DNA from: Paenibacillus tianmuensis
Lineage (GTDB): Bacteria > Bacillota > Bacilli > Paenibacillales > NBRC-103111
Direction of reading: 5' to 3'
DNA length: 53,286 nucleotides
Assembly (NCBI RefSeq): GCF_900100345.1
Contig: NZ_FMTT01000043.1
Coordinates: 1-53,286 of the forward strand
Shown: piece after piece, positions 1 to 7,570 of the stretch
How the letters are laid out: every line of letters starts with the position of its first letter
How positions within the stretch are numbered: position 1 is the stretch's first letter
The notes under the pieces: generated by a model
What the model saw: only the letters and a program-made list of their open reading frames with translations
Told to the model about the DNA's origin: nothing
The model's database searches: none
Made by a program: the position numbers and the translations under genes

Positions 1-194
1 CTCAGATGCCGAATCTTGCGCGGTTTGTTGCGGCCGTCACGCTTCACATCTTGTTCAGAATGGCAGATGGGGCAAGGTTGTTTGGTGGCTACAGGCAATG
101 CCTCCAGATGAACTTCTTGGGCATCCATGGAGACGATTTTTTGAAGTTTTAGCTCTGGTAATCCGAGCAGTTCGTTGATATACTGGAGTGGCAT
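1..194 (-). CDS. ISL3 family transposase, N-terminal part (runs off the window)
   Basis: Reading leftwards from the ATG at 192-194 gives about 64 residues starting MPLQYINELLGLPEL, followed by a CPIC...H zinc-binding cluster and a basic segment (DVKRDGRNKPRKIRHL). This is the usual start of ISL3 transposases: a short leader, then an N-terminal zinc finger for DNA binding. The DDE catalytic domain would lie outside the window. No stop is seen, so intactness cannot be judged. Confidence 0.75.
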   Translation of the reverse strand, partial: MPLQYINELLGLPELKLQKIVSMDAQEVHLEALPVATKQPCPICHSEQDVKRDGRNKPRKIRHL

Positions 195-318
195 CTGTCA
201 TATCCTTTTGTTGTTTTGGTAGGACTTACAACAATACAGGATTTGCAGATGTTTTTCCATTTTAATCCTCGTTCTACACTCATTTGAATTCGTCAACCGC
301 TAATTTTGGTTTTGAGCC
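195..318. mobile_element. Probable terminal region of the ISL3 element
   Basis: The stretch between the transposase start and about 318 has no coding potential. Read from the outer edge inward it begins GGCTCAAAACCAAAATTAGC, and a GGCTC-type terminus is common in ISL3 elements. The other end is outside the window, so neither the inverted repeat nor the target duplication can be confirmed; the boundary is inferred. From 319 to 400 I see nothing recognisable. Confidence 0.4.
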
Positions 319-400
319 TAAATATTCTTCCTTTATTTAGCTTTTTCCTGCACATCGCCAATACGATTTAATGTTTGTTTCATGGGCATGTCCTGCGGGC

Positions 401-835
401 CTACCTGCCTTGCGCCTTATCGCCCCTTAATGTCATACAAGTGCTTGAGGCATGAGCGATGAGTTTACCGTTCTCGTCTGTAATATTGCATTGGATGAAC
501 CCGATGGTCTGTCCTCGCTTGTACAGCGTAGCATGGGCCTTTATTTTGGCGTTCCATACAGGTCTAAAAAAGTTTACTTTCATCTCGATCGTGGTGAAGG
601 TTTCGTCTTGTTGCAAGGTAGATCCGTAAGCAATGCCCATGGCCATGTCGGCAAGAATGCCGATGATACCGCCGTTGCATGTGCCTTGCGGATTCGCGTG
701 TTGTTCCGAAGCCTGCATTTCATACGTGGCCTCGCCCTCTTCTACACTAATTAACTTCAGTCCCATAAGGCGTTCAACGGGGGACTGCTCCAATTCTCCG
801 TTCAGCACTTTCCGATAATGTTCAAGAATGGTCAT
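401..835 (-). CDS. PaaI-family hotdog thioesterase
   Basis: This 144-residue protein has the size and pattern of single-domain hotdog-fold acyl-CoA thioesterases of the PaaI/YbgC-like type. The segment around residues 46-63 (HANPQG..NGG..G.LAD) matches the conserved active-site helix region, and the C-terminal half forms the expected strand-rich stretch (FFRPV...ATLYKRGQTIGF). Its ATG overlaps the stop of the upstream EamA transporter by 4 bases (ATGA), so the two are translationally coupled. The substrate cannot be told from sequence; hydrolysis of an aromatic or short acyl-CoA is the family expectation. Confidence 0.85.
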   Translation of the reverse strand: MTILEHYRKVLNGELEQSPVERLMGLKLISVEEGEATYEMQASEQHANPQGTCNGGIIGILADMAMGIAYGSTLQQDETFTTIEMKVNFFRPVWNAKIKAHATLYKRGQTIGFIQCNITDENGKLIAHASSTCMTLRGDKAQGR

Positions 836-1773
836 TTTGCATATTCACCTGCTTCTTTCCTCTGTCTCTGAATCAAATTATTCATCACCAGCGCGATGAT
901 CACGATGAGGATCCCTGCCAACTGCAACCTACCGACTTCAACGCCCTGGAAGGCACTGATCGTGACTGTCGTAACAGGGACGATGTTCATAAATAGCATG
1001 CCGTTCTCCGGCTTCAAAATTTTATTGCCGACGTTCCATGTGAATACGGCAAGTACGCCTGCGATCAGGATCATATACAGCAGTTCCGACCCTGTGCTTC
1101 CGATCCTCTCCGCGCTTGGCATCGTCAAGGCTCCGAAAACCGTTGCCGACAGCACGATTAAAATATTCATCAAGGACCCGAAGCATGTTGTCAAAGCGGT
1201 GTAGCGAAGCGGCGACCAGCCTGCAAATTGACTGCCACCCATCGTATAAATGACCCAGCATAGAGCACCGAGCATAATCAGCAGACTGGCGCCAATGTGC
1301 TCTTTGGTTTGAACGATTAGGGAGGGATCTCCATTCGTTATGACCAGCAGTGCGCCTGAAAGCGCAATGAAAATTGAAATAAAGGTAGACGGCTTGGGTT
1401 TTCTTTTATGCACAGCCCAATTTACACACGTCGTCATTAGTGGCATTAACGCCATGATAACGGAGGCAATGATTGCGCCTGACGGTCCGCTGAGCTGTTG
1501 TCCAACAAAGGTAAGAAAGCCGAATCCCGAAAACCCTACGGCGCCAAAAAATAATAACTTCCACGATTTCCCCTCCAATCGGAGGACGTTCTTCCCTTCG
1601 AAAACGATCAGCATTCCCAGAAGAATGAGACCAGCCCATATGTAGCGAATCGTTGTGAAATAGAACGGATCGAGAACCTTCAAGGCAACCTGCATGACGG
1701 GAAACATGCCTCCCCACGCCAGCGCAGGAATCAAACAATAAGTGATACCCGTTAATAAAGTGTTTCTGTTCAT
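832..1773 (-). CDS. EamA/DMT-family membrane exporter
   Basis: This 313-residue hydrophobic protein has about ten membrane segments in two repeats of five, the signature of the drug/metabolite transporter (EamA) family. The N-terminus (LIPALAWGGMFPVMQVALKV) is the typical first helix, and a conserved P.....R..AG-type helix 2 follows. It is the first gene of a two-gene unit with the thioesterase and is divergent from a MocR-type regulator. EamA exporters next to MocR regulators are common and often move amino acids, vitamins or related metabolites. The substrate is unknown. Confidence 0.9.
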   Translation of the reverse strand: MNRNTLLTGITYCLIPALAWGGMFPVMQVALKVLDPFYFTTIRYIWAGLILLGMLIVFEGKNVLRLEGKSWKLLFFGAVGFSGFGFLTFVGQQLSGPSGAIIASVIMALMPLMTTCVNWAVHKRKPKPSTFISIFIALSGALLVITNGDPSLIVQTKEHIGASLLIMLGALCWVIYTMGGSQFAGWSPLRYTALTTCFGSLMNILIVLSATVFGALTMPSAERIGSTGSELLYMILIAGVLAVFTWNVGNKILKPENGMLFMNIVPVTTVTISAFQGVEVGRLQLAGILIVIIALVMNNLIQRQRKEAGEYAK

Positions 1774-1860
1774 ATCTAAAACCTTCTTTCATGAGCTATG
1801 CAGATTTTCCGGCGGACTTGATCAGAACCTCCTTTTTTCCCATCATAAACGAAGGCGAAT

Positions 1861-1909
1861 AGAACAGATCGAATGGACCAGAACAGAAGGCGGGAGTTTC
1901 CTGTATAAT
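1861..1909 (+). promoter_or_regulatory. Promoter of the MocR gene with a direct repeat
   Basis: A TATAAT at 1904-1909 lies 56 bases before the chosen ATG. The octamer AGAACAGA occurs at 1861-1868 and again at 1880-1887, a 19-base period, with the second copy covering the -35 position (GAACAG at 1881-1886). MocR/PdxR regulators typically bind direct repeats, so this is a plausible autoregulatory site. The assignment is inferred. Confidence 0.5.
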
Positions 1910-1964
1910 AGAGATCACACGCGCAAGTGCGTATTTCGGGATAATGGGCCTGGGGGCAAAACAT

Positions 1965-3401
1965 ATGAAAAAAACAGTCCTTTCAAGCGGATATGCAGGC
2001 AAACTGTTTGAACAAATCTATGACTATCTTCTGGATCGGATCCGTCGCGGAGAATGGAAGCCGCATGAGAAGCTTCCCTCCATCCGCTCGCTGGCGATGG
2101 AATTCAATGTGAATCGACTGACGGTCTTTAAAGCCTATCAGCTACTGAAGGAAAATCGGATCGTTGAAGCGAAGGACAAATCCGGCTATTATGTGAGACC
2201 GGACGGCAGTCTTCCTGTGGATTCGCTGCATGATCCGATCATTTCCGCTTACGTACATGAAAGCCATCTTTCTGAAATCCATCAGGTGCAAGCCGAATAT
2301 GTGTTGTCAAAATCGCTGCTCGACCCGAACCTGCTCCCTAATCTTTATTTTTCGGAATATGTGAAGCAAGTGTTCGATTTGTATCCCAAAATGCTAGGCA
2401 CCTACTTTACCGCGCAAGGAGATCATGAGCTGCGGGATGCGTTGTGCCGCTACTTTACGGATTACCACCGGTTTCACTTAGCTGCAGACGAATTGTTGAT
2501 CACTTGCGGATCGCAGGAGGCCATGGATTTGGTGGCCAGAGCGCTGGTTAAGCCGAGAGATGCCGTTATGTTGGAGCGTCCTACCTACAGCACGGCGATA
2601 GATATTTTCAGAAGACAAGGCGCAGCTATCGTTCCGGTCGAGATCCACCCGTACGGCTACGATCTGGAGCAGGTGGAGAAGCTGATGCAAGCCTACAAGC
2701 CGCGGCTGTTTTATTTAAATCCCACCTTTCAAAGCCCAACAGGCTATGTCGTACCCGCCGAACAAAGGAAAAGGCTCGTTGAGCTTGCCGAGCGGTATCA
2801 ATGTCTGCTACTAGAGGACGATCCTTACCGCGACATTTATTTTGGCGAAGAGCCGCCACTGCCTCTTTTTGCTTACGATACGGCAGGCTGGGTCATTTAT
2901 CTTCGCAGTTTCAGCAAATATATCGCTCCCGGCCTCGGCATCGCCATTGTTGCGTGCCGCCCTTCCATCATGAACTACCTGATAAAAGCCAAATTGTTGT
3001 CGGACAGCGGGACGCCTTTGGTGAATCAGAAAATTTTTCTGCATTATTTTTTCTCCGAGCGGCTGCAGCAGCATATGGAGAAACTTCGCATTGCGCTTGC
3101 GGTCCGCAAGGATATCGTAGAACAGGAATTGTCCGCTACCGACTGGCAGTGGAACTCCCCTGCAGGCGGATTCAACTTATGGGTGAAGCTGCCGGAAACG
3201 GTGGAGATTGAACGTTTACTCAGTACATGCATCAAGCAATCTATCACCTTTGTGCCCGGAGCGATTTGCGATCCGCTTAAGGAGTACAAATCATGGATAC
3301 GCCTCAGCTATTCCTATCTGAATGAGCAGCTATTGAGAGAAGGCATCCTGAGGCTTGTCGAATTGGTAGACGGCGGCAGCGGTTCGTCTAAGAAACAATA
3401 G
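1965..3401 (+). CDS. MocR-type regulator (GntR HTH fused to aminotransferase-like domain)
   Basis: The protein has an N-terminal winged helix (about residues 10-75, with the GntR pattern EKLPSIRSLAMEFNVNRLTV) joined to a fold-type I PLP-dependent aminotransferase domain. The PLP-binding lysine is Lys318 in SFSKYIAPG, and the AAT-like NP.FQSPTG and DDPY motifs are present. Such proteins sense PLP or PLP adducts and act as transcription factors rather than transaminases. I prefer the ATG at 1965 over 1944 because GGGGGC sits 6-8 bases before it. It is divergent from the EamA exporter, its probable target. Confidence 0.9.
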   Translation: MKKTVLSSGYAGKLFEQIYDYLLDRIRRGEWKPHEKLPSIRSLAMEFNVNRLTVFKAYQLLKENRIVEAKDKSGYYVRPDGSLPVDSLHDPIISAYVHESHLSEIHQVQAEYVLSKSLLDPNLLPNLYFSEYVKQVFDLYPKMLGTYFTAQGDHELRDALCRYFTDYHRFHLAADELLITCGSQEAMDLVARALVKPRDAVMLERPTYSTAIDIFRRQGAAIVPVEIHPYGYDLEQVEKLMQAYKPRLFYLNPTFQSPTGYVVPAEQRKRLVELAERYQCLLLEDDPYRDIYFGEEPPLPLFAYDTAGWVIYLRSFSKYIAPGLGIAIVACRPSIMNYLIKAKLLSDSGTPLVNQKIFLHYFFSERLQQHMEKLRIALAVRKDIVEQELSATDWQWNSPAGGFNLWVKLPETVEIERLLSTCIKQSITFVPGAICDPLKEYKSWIRLSYSYLNEQLLREGILRLVELVDGGSGSSKKQ

Positions 3402-3466
3402 AGAAAGCCTTTCCACTCGACCGGGTTTATAGTATGCTAGCCGTATAAGGGAGGAGAGGGCATCTA

Positions 3467-3964
3467 ATGGTGAAACAACTGATCGTCGGAGACGCCATGC
3501 ATGAGCTGGCTACTACGCGCCGCATTCTGGAGCGCTTGCCCGAGGAGCATATGACGTGGAAGCCGCATGTGAAATCGATGACGTTGGGCGGGCTGGCCAC
3601 GCACCTGATCAACCTGCTGAACTGGCAAGTCGCGATTTTTCTTTACCCGGAATTCGATCTTTCGACCGTGCCGCTTCGGCGGGAAGCTTTGGATAGACGC
3701 GAAGACGTGCTGGAGGAATTCGACGCGAACGTCGTCAAGCTTGAAAAGCTGTTAGCCGAATGCGACGAGAAAACGCTCGGGGAGGAATGGACCTTGCGAA
3801 ACGGTGACCATATCATCCTGCGCCAACCGCGGGCGATCGCGCTTCGCACCTTCGGATTAAGCCACATGGTCCACCACCGGGCGCAGCTTGGGGTTTATTT
3901 GCGGCTTCTCGATATTCCGGTGCCGGGCCTCTACGGTCCTTCGGCCGACGAGGAAGGCAAATGA
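3467..3964 (+). CDS. DinB family protein
   Basis: The 165-residue protein fits the DinB/YfiT four-helix bundle. Three histidines in the family's metal-binding arrangement are visible: His46 in THLINL and His133/His137 in the HMVHHRAQ segment near the C-terminus. GGGAGGAGAGGG lies upstream of the ATG at a suitable distance. DinB-like proteins include bacillithiol-dependent enzymes and damage-induced proteins, but this member's activity is not predictable. It stands alone, in the same direction as the MocR gene. Confidence 0.85.
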   Translation: MVKQLIVGDAMHELATTRRILERLPEEHMTWKPHVKSMTLGGLATHLINLLNWQVAIFLYPEFDLSTVPLRREALDRREDVLEEFDANVVKLEKLLAECDEKTLGEEWTLRNGDHIILRQPRAIALRTFGLSHMVHHRAQLGVYLRLLDIPVPGLYGPSADEEGK

Positions 3965-4045
3965 TGTTCAAAGGAAATATAGTATTATGGTGGAAACATC
4001 AAATCGAAATTATTAAAAATGGTAGCATGAGGAAGGGATGTTGTT

Positions 4046-4150
4046 ATGACGATTAATGCGAAAACCCCCATTACAACAAGTCATAATGACAATAAAGCTT
4101 CCTCGATCTCTTTCCACTCTTTGAACCGAATCGGAATTGTCTTCCGTTAG
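4046..4150 (+). CDS. Small ORF of 34 codons, possibly the 5' stub of a lost gene
   Basis: An ATG preceded by AGGAAGG opens a 34-residue frame (MTINAKTPITTSHND...RIGIVFR) ending at a TAG in 4148-4150. The sequence is polar and then begins to look like the approach to a first membrane helix, as in truncated transporters. It runs convergently into the next gene on the other strand. I do not recognise it; it may be a remnant. Confidence 0.3.
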   Translation: MTINAKTPITTSHNDNKASSISFHSLNRIGIVFR

Positions 4151-4158
4151 CATAGCCA

Positions 4159-4497
4159 TTAGCATTCAAACGACGGGAATGTGAATTTGGAAAGTTGAGC
4201 ATGAAATGTACCTTCCCATGACTCCCATTGTTGTAACGATACCTGTCCAACAATTTGTAACCCCGAGGGTTCAACTGAAGCATATAAGTAGTTTGATGAC
4301 AACCCTTCCTCGCCAAACCACATAGGACAATGAGTCTCTTTAAGGAGATATTGTGGTAATACTGAATACACTTGCTGAAGTTGTTCCCATGTCCCATCAC
4401 TAAACTCATGGAAATTCAAGCAATACACTCTATCTATAAAAACTATGCTTTGTTCGTTTGTTGCAAGCTCATTATTATCATAAAAACAAATATCCAT
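4159..4497 (-). CDS. Conserved-looking hypothetical protein, 112 residues
   Basis: A very good ribosome site (AAGGAGGAGCG) precedes the ATG at 4497. The acidic, aromatic-rich product (CPMWFGEE, LYASVEPSGLQIVG, WEGTFHAQL) looks like a globular cytoplasmic protein and contains no membrane segment. Base composition is more AT-rich than the neighbours. I recognise no family. The overlapping frame at 4071-4409 is its shadow. Confidence 0.6.
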   Translation of the reverse strand: MDICFYDNNELATNEQSIVFIDRVYCLNFHEFSDGTWEQLQQVYSVLPQYLLKETHCPMWFGEEGLSSNYLYASVEPSGLQIVGQVSLQQWESWEGTFHAQLSKFTFPSFEC

Positions 4498-4826
4498 TAG
4501 TCGCTCCTCCTTACTAAGACTGTCTTCTGAAGAATAATTTCAACACACTACTACGTTATCCTGCCCGTTAGCGTAACGATCGATCCTCAATTAATGCTTT
4601 TTTCCCAGATGCGCTGAACAGCCGCAGGGCATCGGCATGACCGCCGGTACTCTGCGACTGTTTTTTCGTCGGAGTCGATCCTCTTATTTCCGTTCCTATT
4701 AATATACTTCCCGCTAACTGTCCAAAGAAAATAAAGTTTTATGCTACTCGGCTGTACAAGTACCAGCTTGGAGAACAAATCAAAGTTGAGAGTTCGGTAT
4801 TGGCAAAAAAAATCCCAGATAAAGGA

Positions 4827-4885
4827 CTGAGAGCACCTGTGTCAGCGCTCTCAGCTTGACAAAAACTGACCATATGGTCTAATAT
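4827..4885 (+). promoter_or_regulatory. Promoter with TetR operator buried in the spacer
   Basis: TTGACA at 4856-4861 and TAATAT at 4880-4885 are separated by 18 bases. The perfect 12-bp palindrome GACCATATGGTC (4868-4879) fills the end of the spacer up to the -10. An 8-bp inverted repeat, CTGAGAGC...GCTCTCAG (4827-4854), lies just upstream. The design fits autorepression by the TetR protein encoded immediately downstream. From 4498 to 4826 I see no gene. Confidence 0.7.
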
Positions 4886-4908
4886 ATAACCTGGAGGTCT
4901 AATTTATT

Positions 4909-5484
4909 ATGCAGAAGTCGTTTACGCGCACCCAAAGAGCCCGACGTGAAGACATAGTCAGTGCTGCGATCATCGTCATCAATCGCGAAGGCTGCGCTGC
5001 TGCATCAGTCGATAGAATCGCCAAGGAAGCAGAGACGAGTAAGAGCACCGTTCTGTATCATTTCAAGACGAAGGAAGCGATTTATGATGAGGTGGTCACC
5101 ACGCTCTATCAGACAGGTGCTGCCTTCATGACCGAACGAATCATGGCTGTCGAGACTTGTCGCGACAAACTCTGCGCCTATTTGTCCTCTAACTTGCACT
5201 TCATCGCTGAACATGCCGCTCATGTCAACGCCGTTCACCGGATTATCGAGAATGGAGGACTCAAGAACGACGGTACCGATGCGATCACGCCGCTGGCAAC
5301 ACTGCTGTCATCTGGCCAGAAAGCTGGCGAGTTTGGTTCCTTCGATCCCGTGGTGATGGCGCTTGCCATCCGTTCCGTGGTCGATGGAGCATCCTTCTAC
5401 TTCACAACGCATCCTGATTTGGACCTCGAACACTACATCAACGAGGCCATACAGCTTTTCGACAAAGCTACGGCGCTCTCATAG
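4909..5484 (+). CDS. TetR/AcrR family transcriptional regulator
   Basis: The 191-residue protein has an N-terminal TetR helix-turn-helix (about residues 15-62; ASVDRIAKEAETSKSTVLYHF is the core) and a helical ligand-binding C-terminal domain. GGAGG lies ten bases before the ATG. A palindromic operator in its own promoter points to autoregulation. The next gene, 16 bases downstream, encodes a small membrane protein and is probably controlled with it. Confidence 0.9.
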   Translation: MQKSFTRTQRARREDIVSAAIIVINREGCAAASVDRIAKEAETSKSTVLYHFKTKEAIYDEVVTTLYQTGAAFMTERIMAVETCRDKLCAYLSSNLHFIAEHAAHVNAVHRIIENGGLKNDGTDAITPLATLLSSGQKAGEFGSFDPVVMALAIRSVVDGASFYFTTHPDLDLEHYINEAIQLFDKATALS

Positions 5485-5500
5485 CGCGGAAAGGAATTAT

Positions 5501-5944
5501 ATGATGGACAAAAAGTTGACTGCCAACCATGCGAATCCGCAGAAAGTGTCATCGGCTTTCCATCTCGTTAGAAGGCTTATCGGCGCCTATCTCGTGATAA
5601 GCTGGCTTACCGTCGCGGTGATCATAATTTTATCGCTCGTCGCTCCAAACCAAGTAAACTCAGAGGCTTGGGTACGCGGCATCATTGTTGCGATTACATC
5701 CATCCTTACGTTCGTCTTCGCCAATCGGACAGCCGCGGGCAAACCGCGAGCTTTGCTACGATTGCGCATCGTCGTGATAGTCTTGCTCATCGCGTTCACC
5801 GCCGTGCTTTTCTTCCTGCCCTTGCCAGTCTGGATGAAAGTTGAACAGTACATTTGCACTGCATTACTCCTGATGACTGCCATTCTCATCTTTCGGCCCA
5901 TTTTCATGAGGTACAAAGAAGAAGGACGATCTGAGTCCACATGA
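5501..5944 (+). CDS. Small four-helix membrane protein
   Basis: Starting at the ATG at 5501 (AAAGGAAT upstream) the product has 147 residues with four strongly hydrophobic segments: roughly residues 25-47, 60-76, 86-106 and 113-132. A longer in-frame extension to 5363 overlaps the TetR gene and lacks a ribosome site. No enzymatic motif is seen. Its position directly after a TetR gene suggests a co-transcribed membrane protein of the type often paired with such regulators, possibly protective against a compound the TetR senses; this is inference. Confidence 0.7.
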   Translation: MMDKKLTANHANPQKVSSAFHLVRRLIGAYLVISWLTVAVIIILSLVAPNQVNSEAWVRGIIVAITSILTFVFANRTAAGKPRALLRLRIVVIVLLIAFTAVLFFLPLPVWMKVEQYICTALLLMTAILIFRPIFMRYKEEGRSEST

Positions 5945-6015
5945 AAATGAGACAAATGTTAAGGGAGAGGCATGGAGAACAAACCTGCATTATCATTTTT
6001 GTGGATAAAAAGTAA

Positions 6016-6042
6016 GAACCCTCCAAATTTGGAGAGTTCTTT
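6016..6042. terminator. Bidirectional hairpin terminator
   Basis: GAACCCTCCAAATTTGGAGAGTTC forms a nearly perfect hairpin followed by TTTA on the plus strand. It separates the TetR/membrane-protein unit from the convergent SRPBCC gene. Confidence 0.6.
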
Positions 6043-6100
6043 ACGTTCACGTGAATGACTGAATTTAAACGAATACAGCCGGTGGCTTTTGGCTCGGAAA

Positions 6101-6520
6101 CTACGCCAACACCTTTTCAAGCTCGCCACACCATTTACCCCAGCCATACCTTGCGCCTTCGACTCCTTGAGCATTTGAGAATCCGGTTTGTTCGAGATGA
6201 AGGTTAACCTTTCCGTCCCCTAAATCCTGCAGCGTCCAGGTGACCGTGTGCTTCTCCCCTCCGCTTGCCCAGGTATAGGACAACCGGTTTGGTTCGTCCA
6301 CGATAAGCACTTCGCCGTCAATAATTCCATCCCACCATTCGGTCGGCTGAGCGCGAAACTGAAAACGATGTCCTACGACGGGCTTAAAATCATTTTCCAT
6401 CGCCTGACCGCTGTGGATGTTGACCACCCACTTGGCAAGCTTACTTGAATCGGTTAAGGCGGACCAAAGCTTCTCGATCGATGTCGCGAACTGAAAATCC
6501 AAGGTTAATGATAAACTCAT
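6101..6520 (-). CDS. SRPBCC (AHSA1-like) domain protein
   Basis: The 139-residue product starting MSLSLTLDFQFAT has the START/SRPBCC layout, with the signature stretch S.EKLWSALTDSSKLAKW at the N-terminus and a C-terminal amphipathic helix (WGKWCGELEKVL). These proteins form a deep hydrophobic pocket for small ligands. I use the ATG at 6520 because it overlaps the stop of the upstream ArsR gene by 4 bases. ArsR-SRPBCC pairs are a frequent coupled module; the ligand is unknown. Confidence 0.85.
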   Translation of the reverse strand: MSLSLTLDFQFATSIEKLWSALTDSSKLAKWVVNIHSGQAMENDFKPVVGHRFQFRAQPTEWWDGIIDGEVLIVDEPNRLSYTWASGGEKHTVTWTLQDLGDGKVNLHLEQTGFSNAQGVEGARYGWGKWCGELEKVLA

Positions 6521-6846
6521 TCTTCTTCCTCCTCTAATAGTTGGTTCAAGCGCAACATATTCGCACTCCAGAATTTGCTGTAGAAAGCCGCCCAATCTTG
6601 AATTTCTCTGAGTGGAGAGGCGTTTAGCCTAAATCGCGTTTCTCTGCCGACTTTTCGGTCAAGCACCAGTCCGGCCTCTTTAAGGATTGTCAAATGCTTG
6701 GATACCGCTGTCCGGCCCATTGGAAACTGTGCCGTTAACTCATGAAGCGGTATCTCCTCTTTCTCTGCTAACAGACGAATCAGTCGGCGCCTGGTTGGAT
6801 CTGCAATTGCGTCAAACACATCCCGCAACGGGTTGTTCTCGCTCAC
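6517..6846 (-). CDS. ArsR-family regulator paired with SRPBCC protein
   Basis: This is a 109-residue winged-helix protein with the DPTRRRLIRLL opening and recognition helix around residues 45-60 (MGRTAVSKHLTILKEAGL). It lacks the CXC metal box of arsenic sensors, so it is probably one of the non-metal ArsR repressors coupled to AHSA1/SRPBCC proteins. An AACGGCCGTT palindrome lies in the region before its start. A strong promoter with two operators further upstream (7011-7062) points at this gene. Confidence 0.85.
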   Translation of the reverse strand: MSENNPLRDVFDAIADPTRRRLIRLLAEKEEIPLHELTAQFPMGRTAVSKHLTILKEAGLVLDRKVGRETRFRLNASPLREIQDWAAFYSKFWSANMLRLNQLLEEEEE

Positions 6847-6945
6847 AACACTCTCTCCTAACTATTATTACCAAGAAACGGCCGTTAATTTCACCACCTT
6901 CTTAAAGTTTGCGGCTCTTCGGACGTAGTGCCCACGAGGCGATAT

Positions 6946-6996
6946 TTAGTGCAGCATATAAAAGCAGAAGGATAATATGAAACCTGTAATCACCAT
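6946..6996 (-). other. Short leader-type ORF of 16 residues
   Basis: Downstream of the 7033-7062 promoter, the first ATG (6994-6996) opens MVITGFILSFCFYMLH followed by TAA. It is hydrophobic and could be a leader peptide, or the start of a gene that has since been lost. No clear ribosome site is visible. Confidence 0.3.
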
Positions 6997-7010
6997 GGTC
7001 GCCCTAATTG

Positions 7011-7062
7011 GACACCATTTAGTGTCGGTTTGATTATAAGACACCATTTGGTGTCTTGTCAA
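7011..7062 (-). promoter_or_regulatory. Strong promoter with two near-identical operators
   Basis: On the minus strand TTGACA (7057-7062) and TATAAT (7033-7038) are 18 bases apart, a consensus sigma-A promoter. The dyad GACACCATTTGGTGTC (7040-7055) fills the spacer and a second copy, GACACCATTTAGTGTC (7011-7026), lies just after the -10. A repressor bound here would block polymerase. The next genes in this direction are ArsR and SRPBCC, so the ArsR protein is the best candidate; the HxlR protein is the alternative. Confidence 0.7.
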
Positions 7063-7075
7063 CGGCGTTTTTAAA

Positions 7076-7102
7076 CAAAATAAAAAACCGCACACTGCGC
7101 GG
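7076..7102 (-). terminator. Intrinsic terminator lying inside the extended HxlR frame
   Basis: CCGCGCAGTGTGCGG read on the minus strand folds into a six-pair stem and is followed by TTTTTTATTTT. It is only about 20 bases after a stop codon that would be used if the HxlR gene had one more A in a run at 7131-7134. Confidence 0.7.
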
Positions 7103-7495
7103 AACTTAATGACTGGATCTAATTTAATTATTTTGGTTTTTACTCCCCACTCACATAACTTTTCCAAAACGGGTAATAGGGTTTCCGCTTTATCTGTGAG
7201 ACTGTACTCGACTTTAGGGGGAACTTGAGGATACTCTTTCCGTTTCACGAGACCGTCCGCTTCCAATTCTTTTAGTTGTGAACTCAACATTTTGAAAGTA
7301 ATAGCTCCTATTTGTCTTTTCAGATCGTTAAAGCGAATCGGTTGGTTTTCTGCTAAAAGGTAAATAATAACCATTTTCCATTTACCGCCAATCACTGACA
7401 TTGTATAACCAAAAGGGGTATCTTGAATATTTCTAACTTTACCTTTATATTCAGCCATACTCATATTTACACTATCCTTTCGGGTATTACCTATC

Positions 7496-7538
7496 AAAAA
7501 AGTGCGTACTACTTTTTTATTTGTGCTCAGTTTATACT
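7496..7538 (+). promoter_or_regulatory. HxlR/RidA intergenic operator and promoter
   Basis: AAAAAAGT and ACTTTTTT (7496-7503 and 7511-7518) form a perfect 8-bp inverted repeat with a 7-base centre. It overlaps the -35 zone of a promoter whose -10 is TATACT (7533-7538), reading towards RidA. The position between an HxlR regulator and its divergent neighbour makes it the likely HxlR operator. Confidence 0.55.
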
Positions 7539-7570
7539 AACCTTACTTTGAAGCTAAAGGAGAGAAAAAA

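Larger units (their letters stand above)
6946..7464 (-). pseudogene. HxlR-family regulator with abnormal C-terminus (probable frameshift)
   Basis: From the ATG at 7464 (AAAGGA ten bases upstream) the protein matches HxlR/MarR-like winged-helix regulators: TPFGYTMSVIGGKWKMVIIYLL, recognition segment FKMLSSQLKELEADGLV, wing EYPQVPPKVEYSLT. The normal family length is about 110-125 residues, yet this frame runs about 60 residues further through an intrinsic terminator and another promoter. Adding one A to the AAAA run at 7131-7134 would give a stop at 7124-7126 right after CEWGVKTK, restoring a normal protein and terminator spacing. So this is either an indel mutation or a sequence error. It is divergent from the RidA gene. 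Confidence 0.75.

Noticed and set aside
4587..4778. 63-codon minus-strand frame
   Set aside because: Atypical composition, no ribosome site; considered chance.
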